Shown: positions 42,563 to 50,298 of the stretch, piece by piece
How positions within the stretch are numbered: the first letter of the stretch is position 1
Layout: every line of letters starts with the position of its first letter
Assembly: GCF_007833635.1 (NCBI RefSeq)
Contig: NZ_CP031125.1
Coordinates: 868,001 to 932,000, forward strand
Source: Candidatus Pelagibacter sp. FZCC0015
Lineage (GTDB): Bacteria > Pseudomonadota > Alphaproteobacteria > Pelagibacterales > Pelagibacteraceae
Reading direction: 5' to 3'
Length of the DNA: 64,000 nucleotides
Notes under the pieces: model-generated
What the model was told of the DNA's origin: nothing
The model's database searches: none
The model's input: the letters and a program-made list of their open reading frames with translations, nothing else
Position numbers and translations under genes: made by a program

Positions 42563-43011
42563 TAAAATGGTGCCTCTGATTTTACTGAAAATCTTTTTAC
42601 AACTTCCTCAATTACTGACTTTTCCATTCCTCCTGTGAAACTTTCTTTATCTTCAACATCTAGTGTAGCAATAAACCAATCTTTATTCTTAAGTTTAAAA
42701 CCTAAGTTTATTTTAAGATCTTTTTTTGTTTTATTACCCGTAATCATTGCACCTATGATAGCTCCTACACCACCTGTAAGTAAACCCCCAACTAAAGCTC
42801 CACCTGTTTTCTTAAGAGCACTACTTGTTTTAAAAGGCTTTGAATTTTCGTCCAGAACCTTAAATTCTTTTACATCATCACATGCTATTTCGTAGTTTTT
42901 ACCTATTCCTAATACTTTCCAACCAATAACTATTTTGTCTTTTCTAGCATTAAATATGAAGTCTCTACTAATATAATCTTTTTTATTTGATTGAGTAATT
43001 GTCAAAGGCAT
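42562..43011 (-). CDS. Unknown protein with glycine-zipper segment, module 3
   Basis: A 149-residue protein without a signal peptide. The N-terminal part is beta-rich and looks like a PH-like domain (FNARKDKIVIGWKVLGIGKN). A glycine-zipper hydrophobic segment follows (TGGALVGGLLTGGVGAIIGA, about residues 69-88), then a basic C-terminal part. It probably interacts with a membrane. It is the first gene of the module 3 operon; an inverted repeat AGCAAAT-N16-ATTTGCT (43022-43051) lies just upstream. Confidence 0.62.
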   Translation of the reverse strand: MPLTITQSNKKDYISRDFIFNARKDKIVIGWKVLGIGKNYEIACDDVKEFKVLDENSKPFKTSSALKKTGGALVGGLLTGGVGAIIGAMITGNKTKKDLKINLGFKLKNKDWFIATLDVEDKESFTGGMEKSVIEEVVKRFSVKSEAPF

Positions 43012-43065
43012 AAACTAGATTAGCAAATCCTGAAACCAGAGTCTATTTGCTTTAAAAATAGTTAT

Positions 43066-43279
43066 TTGATTTATCTTTTTATTATCGAGTTATGGATCGA
43101 GTTTTTTTATTAAATTGATGAGTCTTTAAGCGATTTATTCAATGTAAATTTTTGATTATCCGCATAAGTACTGTAGTTTAATGTAGCTTAATGTGGAATG
43201 TGTTGTCCCTCTATTCCCCCAAATAATCGCCAGCTTCCTGGATCATTTTCCAGAGTTTACTTGCGTTTTCTTTGTTCAT
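43066..43279. repeat. Island boundary repeat D (right border)
   Basis: Contains ATTATCGAGTT and ATGGATCGAGTT (43081-43103), the conserved spacer with GTAGTTTAAT and GTAGCTTAAT (43173-43192), and a truncated ORF6C-like gene start. It is nearly identical to repeat B over the spacer. Unlike A-C it lacks the following TCGAGTT/TCCTATAA end, so the array stops here. Confidence 0.87.
43211..43279 (-). pseudogene. Truncated 5' copy of the ORF6C-like gene (copy D)
   Basis: Starts with ATG (43277-43279), reads MNKENASKLWKMIQEAGDY, then LGE and a stop at 43211-43213. It differs from copy B only at residue 12 and matches the intact gene over its first 19 residues otherwise. Confidence 0.75.
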
Positions 43280-43290
43280 ACAGTTTAGTT

Positions 43291-43758
43291 TTACCTAAAA
43301 AATAAACTTTTTCTAATATCTATAATTTCTCTGATTTGTTTGTCTTTAATAGCATTCCAAGAAACAAATAAAGTACATAATTGATATAAGGCAAATATCT
43401 CATTTTTTTGATTTTGAGACAAATCACCATCTGCCTCTACATAGTTTTCAAAATAAGAAATATTATTTCTCGCACAGTTTAAATAATATTTACAAGCGTC
43501 TGTTACTGTAGCAGTTGACCACCAGTTTGAATCTCTAAAAAGATTAGATATTTCTTGGTAGAAAGAACTTGTTTCAGAAATAGCTAAATCCTTTTGAACA
43601 TTTTCTGAAAATTGATCTAATTCAAATTGGATTAAAGCTAAAATCTTTTTTTCGCTACTTCTCTTTACAAGTAGTTCAATGACGTTTTTATACGACATTG
43701 ATTGGATTTTATTCCAATTATCAAAAAAATCGTTTGGTGCTTTATTTGAATCTGACAT
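43291..43758 (-). CDS. Unknown helical protein
   Basis: A 155-residue, mostly helical, acidic protein without signal or membrane segments. It contains DSNWWSTATVTDACKYYLNC and a final basic IDIRKSLFFR. I do not recognise it. It lies 2 bp after the Gfo/Idh/MocA gene on the same strand, so it may be the last gene of that operon. It also abuts the island border. Confidence 0.6.
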   Translation of the reverse strand: MSDSNKAPNDFFDNWNKIQSMSYKNVIELLVKRSSEKKILALIQFELDQFSENVQKDLAISETSSFYQEISNLFRDSNWWSTATVTDACKYYLNCARNNISYFENYVEADGDLSQNQKNEIFALYQLCTLFVSWNAIKDKQIREIIDIRKSLFFR

Positions 43759-43760
43759 GT

Positions 43761-44840
43761 TTAATTATTTAAAGGTAACCAAGAATTATATAAAGGATTA
43801 TCTTTATTGATTGGAAGTTTAATATTCTTATTTTGTCTAGAAGAATCATACACAGCGGTTACAAATTCTAGAGATTTTCTAGCATCTGATAAAGTTACTT
43901 CATCACTAGGAGATCCATCTAGTTTATTTGCAATTTCATCAAACATACCTGCATACCATGATTTTGGTTCTTTTACTTTTGATAGTACTTCATCTATTTG
44001 AGTTTGAGTTATAGGAGCTCTTGGTAAAAAGTCCCATTTATCATCAGCTGGATTATATGGTTTATCTGGTGATGCACCAGACTCAGCTGTTAACCCTTCA
44101 AAACAAAATCGAAGTCTACTCGTATCATTTGCTGCACCCAATGTAATTGAACTTGTCACTAGAGTTCCATTTTCCATTTCAATAGAAAGGGCCGAACAAT
44201 CTTCAACTTCAATATCATTTACTCTAGTTGTTAATTTTGCAAAAACATTTGAAACAGGACCTAAGATCATACTAACTAAATCATGAATATGAATAGAGTG
44301 ACTTAAAATTGCTCCACCTTGTTCACCTTTCCAAGTTCCTCTCCAAGGTTTTGAATAATAATCTTTACCTCTATTCCAATGAGTTTCTAAAGATGCAACC
44401 AAAGGGTTTCCTGCTAAACCAGATTTGATCAATGCTTTTAATTTTGAAAATCCTAGACCATATCGATATTGAAATACTGGGAAAATAATCTTACCAGTTT
44501 CTCTGCTAATTTTTTCTAATTCGTCTACTTCTTTAAGACTTGAAACTAATGGTTTTTCACAAATCACATGCTTTCCAGCTTCCATAGCTTTTTTACAAGC
44601 AGAAAAATGCAAATGGGGTGGAAGGCAAATATCAATGATATCAATTTCTTTAACTTTTAATACATCGTCAAAATTTAGAGAAACTTTTGTCTCAGTATTT
44701 GATTGTAATATTTTATCAATAGCCTCCCTAGTTAAACCACATAATGTGTGAACATTAAATCTCTCTGATACTTTTTGAAAATCTTCAAAATGTTTTGCCC
44801 CTATATTGGTTCCAATTATTGCTACTTGATACTTTTTCAT
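43761..44840 (-). CDS. Gfo/Idh/MocA-family oxidoreductase
   Basis: A 359-residue NAD(P)-dependent enzyme. The N-terminal Rossmann fold is MKKYQVAIIGTNIGAKHFED, followed by the family signature AMEAGKHVICEKPLV. The C-terminal domain includes GAILSHSIHIHDLVSMILG with the likely catalytic histidines. It overlaps a second member of the same family by 4 nt, suggesting two consecutive oxidation or isomerisation steps on a sugar or polyol. The substrate is not evident. Confidence 0.88.
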   Translation of the reverse strand: MKKYQVAIIGTNIGAKHFEDFQKVSERFNVHTLCGLTREAIDKILQSNTETKVSLNFDDVLKVKEIDIIDICLPPHLHFSACKKAMEAGKHVICEKPLVSSLKEVDELEKISRETGKIIFPVFQYRYGLGFSKLKALIKSGLAGNPLVASLETHWNRGKDYYSKPWRGTWKGEQGGAILSHSIHIHDLVSMILGPVSNVFAKLTTRVNDIEVEDCSALSIEMENGTLVTSSITLGAANDTSRLRFCFEGLTAESGASPDKPYNPADDKWDFLPRAPITQTQIDEVLSKVKEPKSWYAGMFDEIANKLDGSPSDEVTLSDARKSLEFVTAVYDSSRQNKNIKLPINKDNPLYNSWLPLNN

Positions 44841-45847
44841 TTTTTTTCAGCTTGCTCTTGAGCTTTAATAGCAAGTTCCATTGAAAGATAAGTAAGATCT
44901 TGAGGACATGCAGTTTCCGTTCTGTTTAAAACATCATTAATTAAATTACTAAAGTAAGGCAGCTTAACATTAGAACAATCAATATGTTTCACCTCATCAT
45001 TATTTGCTAAAAATAAATGATTACCTTTTTCTGATTTTGCTAAATCTGTATATTTTCTTATTTCAATAAAACCTTTGTCTCCAAGGATTAACAATCTTCC
45101 ATCTCCCCAGGTTGGGAGGGCATCTGGAGTAAACCAATCTAGGCGAACATAACCATGCCCGCCATTTCCAGTAAGGTTCACTTCACCAAAATCTTGAAAA
45201 CCAGGCATATCTTTCTTTGTCGTATTTTCTATTAATGCATGGTTGATTTTTGCCTGATTTGAGTTTGTAAAAACTAAAAATTGATGAATTTGGTGAGAAC
45301 CAATATCGGTAATGATACCTCCATAACTTTGACGATTATAAAACCAATCAGGTCTTTCATAATTACCCTGTCTATGAGGACCAGTTCCAATAGTTTGTTT
45401 TACTTTTCCTATTTTGCCTTCATTTACTAAATCTTCAGCTTTAGCAACTGCAGCAACGTGAAATCTTTCAGAAAAATTTATAGACCAGATCTTTCCAGTT
45501 TCTTTAACAGTGTTTTTCAAATTATTTAATTGATCTAAGGTAGTACAGCCTGGTTTATCTACCATAACATCTTTCCCAGCTTTTAATGCATCTATTGAAT
45601 GACCAGCTCTATCTACAGGGATTGAAGATATTAAAATCATATCAATAGATGAGTCCTTTAATATTTCCTCTTTATTTTCTTTTCTTTTTATATTTGGATA
45701 TTTTTTTTTAAATTCTTGAAGAGTTAAAGGATCTCCATCTGTCCAAAAAGAATTACAACTACAACCTTCTTTAATCATTTCATCTAGCATATCGAAAATA
45801 TGACCATGATCTATTCCAATTACTCCTAGGTTAAGTGTTTCTTTCAT
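44837..45847 (-). CDS. Gfo/Idh/MocA-family oxidoreductase
   Basis: A 336-residue protein of the same superfamily as its downstream neighbour. Seen are LGVIGIDHGHIFDML near the start, ALKAGKDVMVDKPG (EKP-like signature, here DKP), and YGGIITDIGSHQIHQFL in the C-terminal domain. It lies 3 bp after the PhyH dioxygenase gene. The two oxidoreductases and the dioxygenase form a catabolic-looking operon. Confidence 0.87.
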   Translation of the reverse strand: MKETLNLGVIGIDHGHIFDMLDEMIKEGCSCNSFWTDGDPLTLQEFKKKYPNIKRKENKEEILKDSSIDMILISSIPVDRAGHSIDALKAGKDVMVDKPGCTTLDQLNNLKNTVKETGKIWSINFSERFHVAAVAKAEDLVNEGKIGKVKQTIGTGPHRQGNYERPDWFYNRQSYGGIITDIGSHQIHQFLVFTNSNQAKINHALIENTTKKDMPGFQDFGEVNLTGNGGHGYVRLDWFTPDALPTWGDGRLLILGDKGFIEIRKYTDLAKSEKGNHLFLANNDEVKHIDCSNVKLPYFSNLINDVLNRTETACPQDLTYLSMELAIKAQEQAEKK

Positions 45848-45850
45848 AAA

Positions 45851-46675
45851 CTAATAAGAACCTTTTTGTTTTGCACCTTTATAAAAAATTTCTTGCAAGT
45901 AATAATTTTCTTTTTTTCGAAGCAAAATACTTTCTTCACTCATTAAAGCATTAGTTCTATTTATAATTTCATGATGATAATATTTATCCTCACCTCTTGC
46001 AATTTGAACACTATTTTTTCCTAAAGTTTGTTTTACGTTTGTGCCTATATAACTTTGGATAACAAATCCTATTCTTCTATCATTACTTTTATTTATCCCT
46101 GATCCATGTACTACTCTTGGATGATGCAATGACATTTGACCGGCTTTTAGTTCTATAGATTTAACTTCATCTTCAGGTACATTCTCTACTGTTTGTCCTC
46201 TGGTAAGTAAATTTCCTTCATTAAATTTCTCATTATGGTCTTTAATATTTAAATGTGATTTAGGCCACATTTTCATACATCCATTGTTTTCGTTCGAATC
46301 TGTTAATGCCACCCATGCTGTGACCCAATTGTGTGGTTCTAATCCTATGTACTTTGCATCTTGGTGATAGCTTACAAAACCCTGTTCGTTAGGGTTTTTA
46401 ATAAATAAAGTAGTGCTGCAAACTAAGATATTTTTTCCAATAATACTTTCTACTGCATCTAAAATTTTTGAATTATGAACAATCGAATCAAGTTTTGGTG
46501 AAATTAAATGAACATTATATCTTCCCGACTTATCTATTTCATTTGGTAGTTTTTTTTCAATTAATTCAATTTCCTTTCTTGCCTCTAATGCTTCACGACT
46601 AGACAAAACTTCAATAGGGGATATGTAACCTTGATCTTCATACTGTTTAAGTTGATTTGATGTTAGATAAGTCAT
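45851..46675 (-). CDS. Phytanoyl-CoA dioxygenase (PhyH) family oxygenase
   Basis: A 274-residue Fe(II)/2-oxoglutarate-dependent oxygenase. The iron triad is visible as YHQDAKY (His-x-Asp) and HHPRVVHGSG (distal His), followed by an arginine in RRIGFVIQ for 2-oxoglutarate. Small-molecule hydroxylation is likely. The family includes enzymes acting on phosphonates, ectoine and quaternary amines. The substrate is probably shared with the two following oxidoreductases. Confidence 0.87.
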   Translation of the reverse strand: MTYLTSNQLKQYEDQGYISPIEVLSSREALEARKEIELIEKKLPNEIDKSGRYNVHLISPKLDSIVHNSKILDAVESIIGKNILVCSTTLFIKNPNEQGFVSYHQDAKYIGLEPHNWVTAWVALTDSNENNGCMKMWPKSHLNIKDHNEKFNEGNLLTRGQTVENVPEDEVKSIELKAGQMSLHHPRVVHGSGINKSNDRRIGFVIQSYIGTNVKQTLGKNSVQIARGEDKYYHHEIINRTNALMSEESILLRKKENYYLQEIFYKGAKQKGSY

Positions 46676-46722
46676 ATTATTTTAAAAAGATTATATGAGC
46701 TCAACTATTTCTTCAATAATTT

Positions 46723-47169
46723 ATGGCCGAAGTATTTAAATTAGGAATTACCGCCAACAACAATCAACCAATTAAGGAAGTAAATTCAATTGAGGTTTTA
46801 GCAAATAAAGGAATAGTAGGAGATCGACATTTTCATGATTTTAATGATCCTTACAATCAATTATCTTTAATAGAGGCTGAGAATATTGATGAATATAATA
46901 TTAAATTTGGGCTCGATATACCTTACATCAATTTTAGACGGAACGTTGTTACAAAAGGTATTCAGTTAAACGATTTAATTGGAAAAAAATTGAAAGTAGG
47001 AAATGTTGAATTAGAGGGAATTGAATTATGTAGACCGTGTCGACATTTGACCGAAATGCTTGATCAAAAAAATATTCTTAAAGAATTTATGAGAAAAGGA
47101 GGCCTTAGATGTCAAATTCTCACATCTTCCAAAATTAATGTCGGTGATAAAATAGAAATAATTAATTAA
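46723..47169 (+). CDS. MOSC domain protein
   Basis: A 148-residue single MOSC domain protein. It has the typical GIVGDRHFHDF, NQLSLIEAE, NFRRNVVTKGIQLNDLIGK and the cysteine region GIELCRPCRHLTEM, with GLRCQIL near the end. MOSC proteins bind sulfurated molybdenum cofactor or transfer sulfur. A link to the molybdenum formate dehydrogenase of this genome is possible. It is flanked by minus-strand genes and overlaps the MFS gene end by 4 nt. Confidence 0.85.
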   Translation: MAEVFKLGITANNNQPIKEVNSIEVLANKGIVGDRHFHDFNDPYNQLSLIEAENIDEYNIKFGLDIPYINFRRNVVTKGIQLNDLIGKKLKVGNVELEGIELCRPCRHLTEMLDQKNILKEFMRKGGLRCQILTSSKINVGDKIEIIN

Positions 47170-48470
47170 GGTTTTGCAGTTTCATTAACTGGATTTTCAT
47201 CAAGTGTTGCAGGTGTATCGGGGTCTAGTTCTAGTCCAGCAGGTGTAATTGTTGCTGGTATAGGTGTAAAAGTTGAGTCCGGGTTTTCAACAGTTTCTCT
47301 AACTTTCATCCTATATAAACCAAATCCACCAATTATCGCATGCGCAATAATTAAAAAAACAAATAAACCATTTAATCCAAACCATTCCATAAACACAGAA
47401 CATAAAATAGGACCACTAATTGCGCCTACACCAAAGATAAACTGCAAACCACCTCCAGCTGCTACGAATTTTGATTTAGGAACAAAGTCATTTGTGTGAG
47501 CAAGGTTAAGTGAAAACAAAGGAAGACATAAACTTGAATACAAACCTACAGCAATAAAAAAAATAATTTTTCTAAAAGCAAATTCATCCATGTAATAAAT
47601 ATTTTGAATAGGATCATTTGAAGTTAGAATTGAAATAAAGGCTAAAAAACAACTTCCAAAAGTTGTAATAACAATTACTTTTCTTCTATCAAATGTATCC
47701 GAAAAATAACCTATAGGTCCTTGGCCAATCACTCCCGCAATTGTTGCAATAAATAAAAGTATTGATGTTTCAACCAAAGAAAATTTTGCAAGTGTTGCGT
47801 AAACAGATATTAAAGAAAAAAATGCTGCATGAATGATACCAGTAAAGAATGAGCTCAATGAACCAAGTGGTGAAATCTTATACAATTCTTTAATACTTAT
47901 CGTATCTATTTTTTTAAATTTAGGGGCAGGTCTTTTAGTTAATAAAATAGGAACAAGCGCAAGAGAAAGTAAAATGGAAACTAAAATAAATGGTTCGTAG
48001 TCTTCTGGTTTGCTAACATTAAGTAGCAACATACCTATAGCTAATCCAAAATAGATTACCATCATATAAGCAGACAATAGTTGTCCTCTATTTTTATTAG
48101 TCGCTCTATCATTTAACCAGCTTTCTGTAACCACATAACAACTGACTAAACTTATACCTGTTATGAATCTACTAATTGTCCACATAAATGGATTTACATA
48201 AACAACAGCGATTAAAGCACTTAAAGATGCAAGTGAAGCGAATGCAGCAAAAACTCTTATATGACCAACTTTTTGAACAAAGTTAGGTGTTGTTCTTGAG
48301 CCCACAAAGTAACCAACATAATATCCAGACATAAAGATACCAGTTGTAAAAACACTAAAATCTTCAAGTACTGATCGAATACCCATAACTTGCATTTGCA
48401 AACCATGAGCAATCATCATTACCCCTATCCCTATAAATAGAGCCCAAGACTTTTTTACTTCTTTTTGCAT
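47166..48470 (-). CDS. Major facilitator superfamily transporter
   Basis: A 434-residue protein with 12 hydrophobic helices. It resembles the YcaD/UMF type by the sequences SGYYVGYFVGSRTTPNFVQK, ISRFITGISLVSCYVVTESW and NRGQLLSAYMMVIYFGLAIG, and a cytoplasmic loop of moderate length. The C-terminal tail is long, proline-rich and soluble (about residues 400-434). The substrate cannot be read from sequence. Confidence 0.87.
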   Translation of the reverse strand: MQKEVKKSWALFIGIGVMMIAHGLQMQVMGIRSVLEDFSVFTTGIFMSGYYVGYFVGSRTTPNFVQKVGHIRVFAAFASLASLSALIAVVYVNPFMWTISRFITGISLVSCYVVTESWLNDRATNKNRGQLLSAYMMVIYFGLAIGMLLLNVSKPEDYEPFILVSILLSLALVPILLTKRPAPKFKKIDTISIKELYKISPLGSLSSFFTGIIHAAFFSLISVYATLAKFSLVETSILLFIATIAGVIGQGPIGYFSDTFDRRKVIVITTFGSCFLAFISILTSNDPIQNIYYMDEFAFRKIIFFIAVGLYSSLCLPLFSLNLAHTNDFVPKSKFVAAGGGLQFIFGVGAISGPILCSVFMEWFGLNGLFVFLIIAHAIIGGFGLYRMKVRETVENPDSTFTPIPATITPAGLELDPDTPATLDENPVNETAKP

Positions 48471-48499
48471 ATATAGTTTTTAACTTTAATATTTTCTGG

Positions 48500-49375
48500 C
48501 TACGTAGTTTTGGTTTGTGTTTTTTTTATGGCCAGTAAAGAATGAATTGCTATCGTAATAATGATAACGATACCCCCATAGATAGTCTCGTTAGAGGGCT
48601 GTTCTTTAATAACCATCCAAACCCATATCGGTCCCAGGATAGTTTCTAATAGGAAAAATAGATTAACTTCAGCTGCAGTTATAAATCTTGGTGCTATGGT
48701 GACCAAAACAAATGGTATAGCTACACACATTACACACATTAAAGGTATATAAAAAAGATCATTTCCAACTAAAGCAAAGTCTTTAACAAAGAAAAAGGCA
48801 AATATAGCAACGCACGATTTTCCAATTACAGCAGCAGGTACTAAATCAATAGTTTTAGCGTATCTCGCAATGTTAGCATTACAAGCTAATCCAAAAGAAG
48901 TGATTAAACCAAACATATCTCCATAAAAATTGCCAAGACTTAAAGAGTCGTAAAAAATATAAACACAAGCAACAAAGGTAATTATTATAGCAACCCAAGT
49001 TTTATTATCTGGTTTTTCTTTTAAGAAAATAGCCCCTAAGATTGCTGAAAGCATTGGTGCAAGAGCCACCATTAATAAAGTATTTGCTACATTAGTATTT
49101 TGAATTGAAATAATAAAAGTAATATTACAAATAGAAAAACTAATTACATAAAAAATACCTGGATAACCAATTTTAAACAAAGCTTTTAAGAAATTATTTT
49201 TATAAAATAAAAGAAGACCAACTAAAACTACCATAAACGGTATTGCCCCTCTGTAAAAAAGCATTCCCCAAGTATCAATATTTGACAATCTTATGAGCAA
49301 AGAATCTGGAGTTATAAACATAACTCCTATAAAAGCCATCAATGAACCTTTTTGCTGATTGGTTAAATTTTTCAC
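48500..49375 (-). CDS. EamA/DMT-family permease
   Basis: A 291-residue protein with ten helices and two EamA repeats. Seen are GVMFITPDSLLIRLSNIDTW near the start, NTNVANTLLMVALAPMLSAI ending the first half, and ITAAEVNLFFLLETILGPIW in the second. It overlaps gshB by 4 nt and is probably the last gene of the gshA-gshB unit. Export or import of a thiol or amino acid is only a contextual idea. Confidence 0.86.
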   Translation of the reverse strand: MKNLTNQQKGSLMAFIGVMFITPDSLLIRLSNIDTWGMLFYRGAIPFMVVLVGLLLFYKNNFLKALFKIGYPGIFYVISFSICNITFIISIQNTNVANTLLMVALAPMLSAILGAIFLKEKPDNKTWVAIIITFVACVYIFYDSLSLGNFYGDMFGLITSFGLACNANIARYAKTIDLVPAAVIGKSCVAIFAFFFVKDFALVGNDLFYIPLMCVMCVAIPFVLVTIAPRFITAAEVNLFFLLETILGPIWVWMVIKEQPSNETIYGGIVIIITIAIHSLLAIKKTQTKTT

Positions 49376-50298
49376 GCTTTAAGCTCTTTCCAAAAAGTTT
49401 TAGCTAAATTTTTTCCTGATAAGTCATAAAGTGTTTTAAGTCCAGTTGGAGAGGTAACATTTATATCTCCATTGAGTTTTTGATCTATAAAATCAATTCC
49501 TGCAAAAAAAATATTTTCTTTTTTTAAATCTTTTGCAATTAATTTTGAAATTTTAATTTCTTTACTTTTTAATTTTATATTAGTTGGTTTTGCTCCTTTA
49601 CTCATATTACTTAAAATCGAACCTTTCTTTGGAACCCTTGAAATTGCACCACATACTTTTCCATTAATGATAAAAACCCTTTTATCTCCCTTACTTATTT
49701 TAGGAAGAAATTTTTGGCACATGATATGATCATGTTTTTTTATAAATTTATTAACTAATTTTGAATTAAATTTGGTTAATAAATGAATATCATTTCCACT
49801 GAAACTATGGATGGGCTTTAAAATAACTTTTTTGTTTTTTTTGAAAAATTTTTTAATTTCATCCATATTTTGAGTAAAAATAGTAGCTGGCATGTATTTT
49901 TGATATTTAGATGAATACAATTTTTCAGAAATATTCCTTACAGCGGTAGGGTTGTTAATTATTTTAACTTTAGTCTTAATTGTATCTAAAATGTAAGTTG
50001 TTGAAATATACTCAAGATTAAAAGGTGGATCTTGGCGAATAAGAATAAATTTACATTTTGTTAAGTCTAGATTTTGTTTTTTTGTAATTTTATAGAATTT
50101 TTTATTGCTATAGTTAAATTTAATAAAAAAACCCTTAGCTGTAACTTTTGAATTAACAACTGATAAGTCTTTTGGATCGTAATAGAAAATTTTATATTTT
50201 TTGTTCTGAATTTCGTTTGCTAAAAAAACACTTGTATCCGTTAAAGGTTTCAGTTTAGAAGGATGGTTTCCTTGAATAGCAACAATTTTATTTATCAT
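49372..50298 (-). CDS. gshB: Glutathione synthetase
   Basis: A 308-residue ATP-grasp enzyme that joins gamma-glutamylcysteine and glycine. Seen are RQDPPFNLEYISTTYIL (family RxDPPxDxxY), INNPTAVRNISEKLY, VILKPIHSFSGNDIHLL, SKGDKRVFIINGKVCGAISR and INVTSPTGLKTL. It is strongly lysine-rich compared with homologues, as expected at this AT content. It overlaps gshA by 11 nt. Confidence 0.92.
   Translation of the reverse strand: MINKIVAIQGNHPSKLKPLTDTSVFLANEIQNKKYKIFYYDPKDLSVVNSKVTAKGFFIKFNYSNKKFYKITKKQNLDLTKCKFILIRQDPPFNLEYISTTYILDTIKTKVKIINNPTAVRNISEKLYSSKYQKYMPATIFTQNMDEIKKFFKKNKKVILKPIHSFSGNDIHLLTKFNSKLVNKFIKKHDHIMCQKFLPKISKGDKRVFIINGKVCGAISRVPKKGSILSNMSKGAKPTNIKLKSKEIKISKLIAKDLKKENIFFAGIDFIDQKLNGDINVTSPTGLKTLYDLSGKNLAKTFWKELKA

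Larger units (their letters stand above)
41295..43080. mobile_element. Accessory module 3 (about 1.8 kb)
   Basis: Lies between ends sharing ATTATCGAGTT (41273-41294 and 43081-43091). It carries four minus-strand genes in one tight operon, all unrecognised and mostly envelope-directed. No recombinase gene is present. Confidence 0.58.

Noticed and set aside
35252-43279. The repeated sequences considered as a CRISPR array
   Set aside because: Units are over 200 bp apart by kilobases, contain gene fragments, and have no short regular spacers or cas genes.
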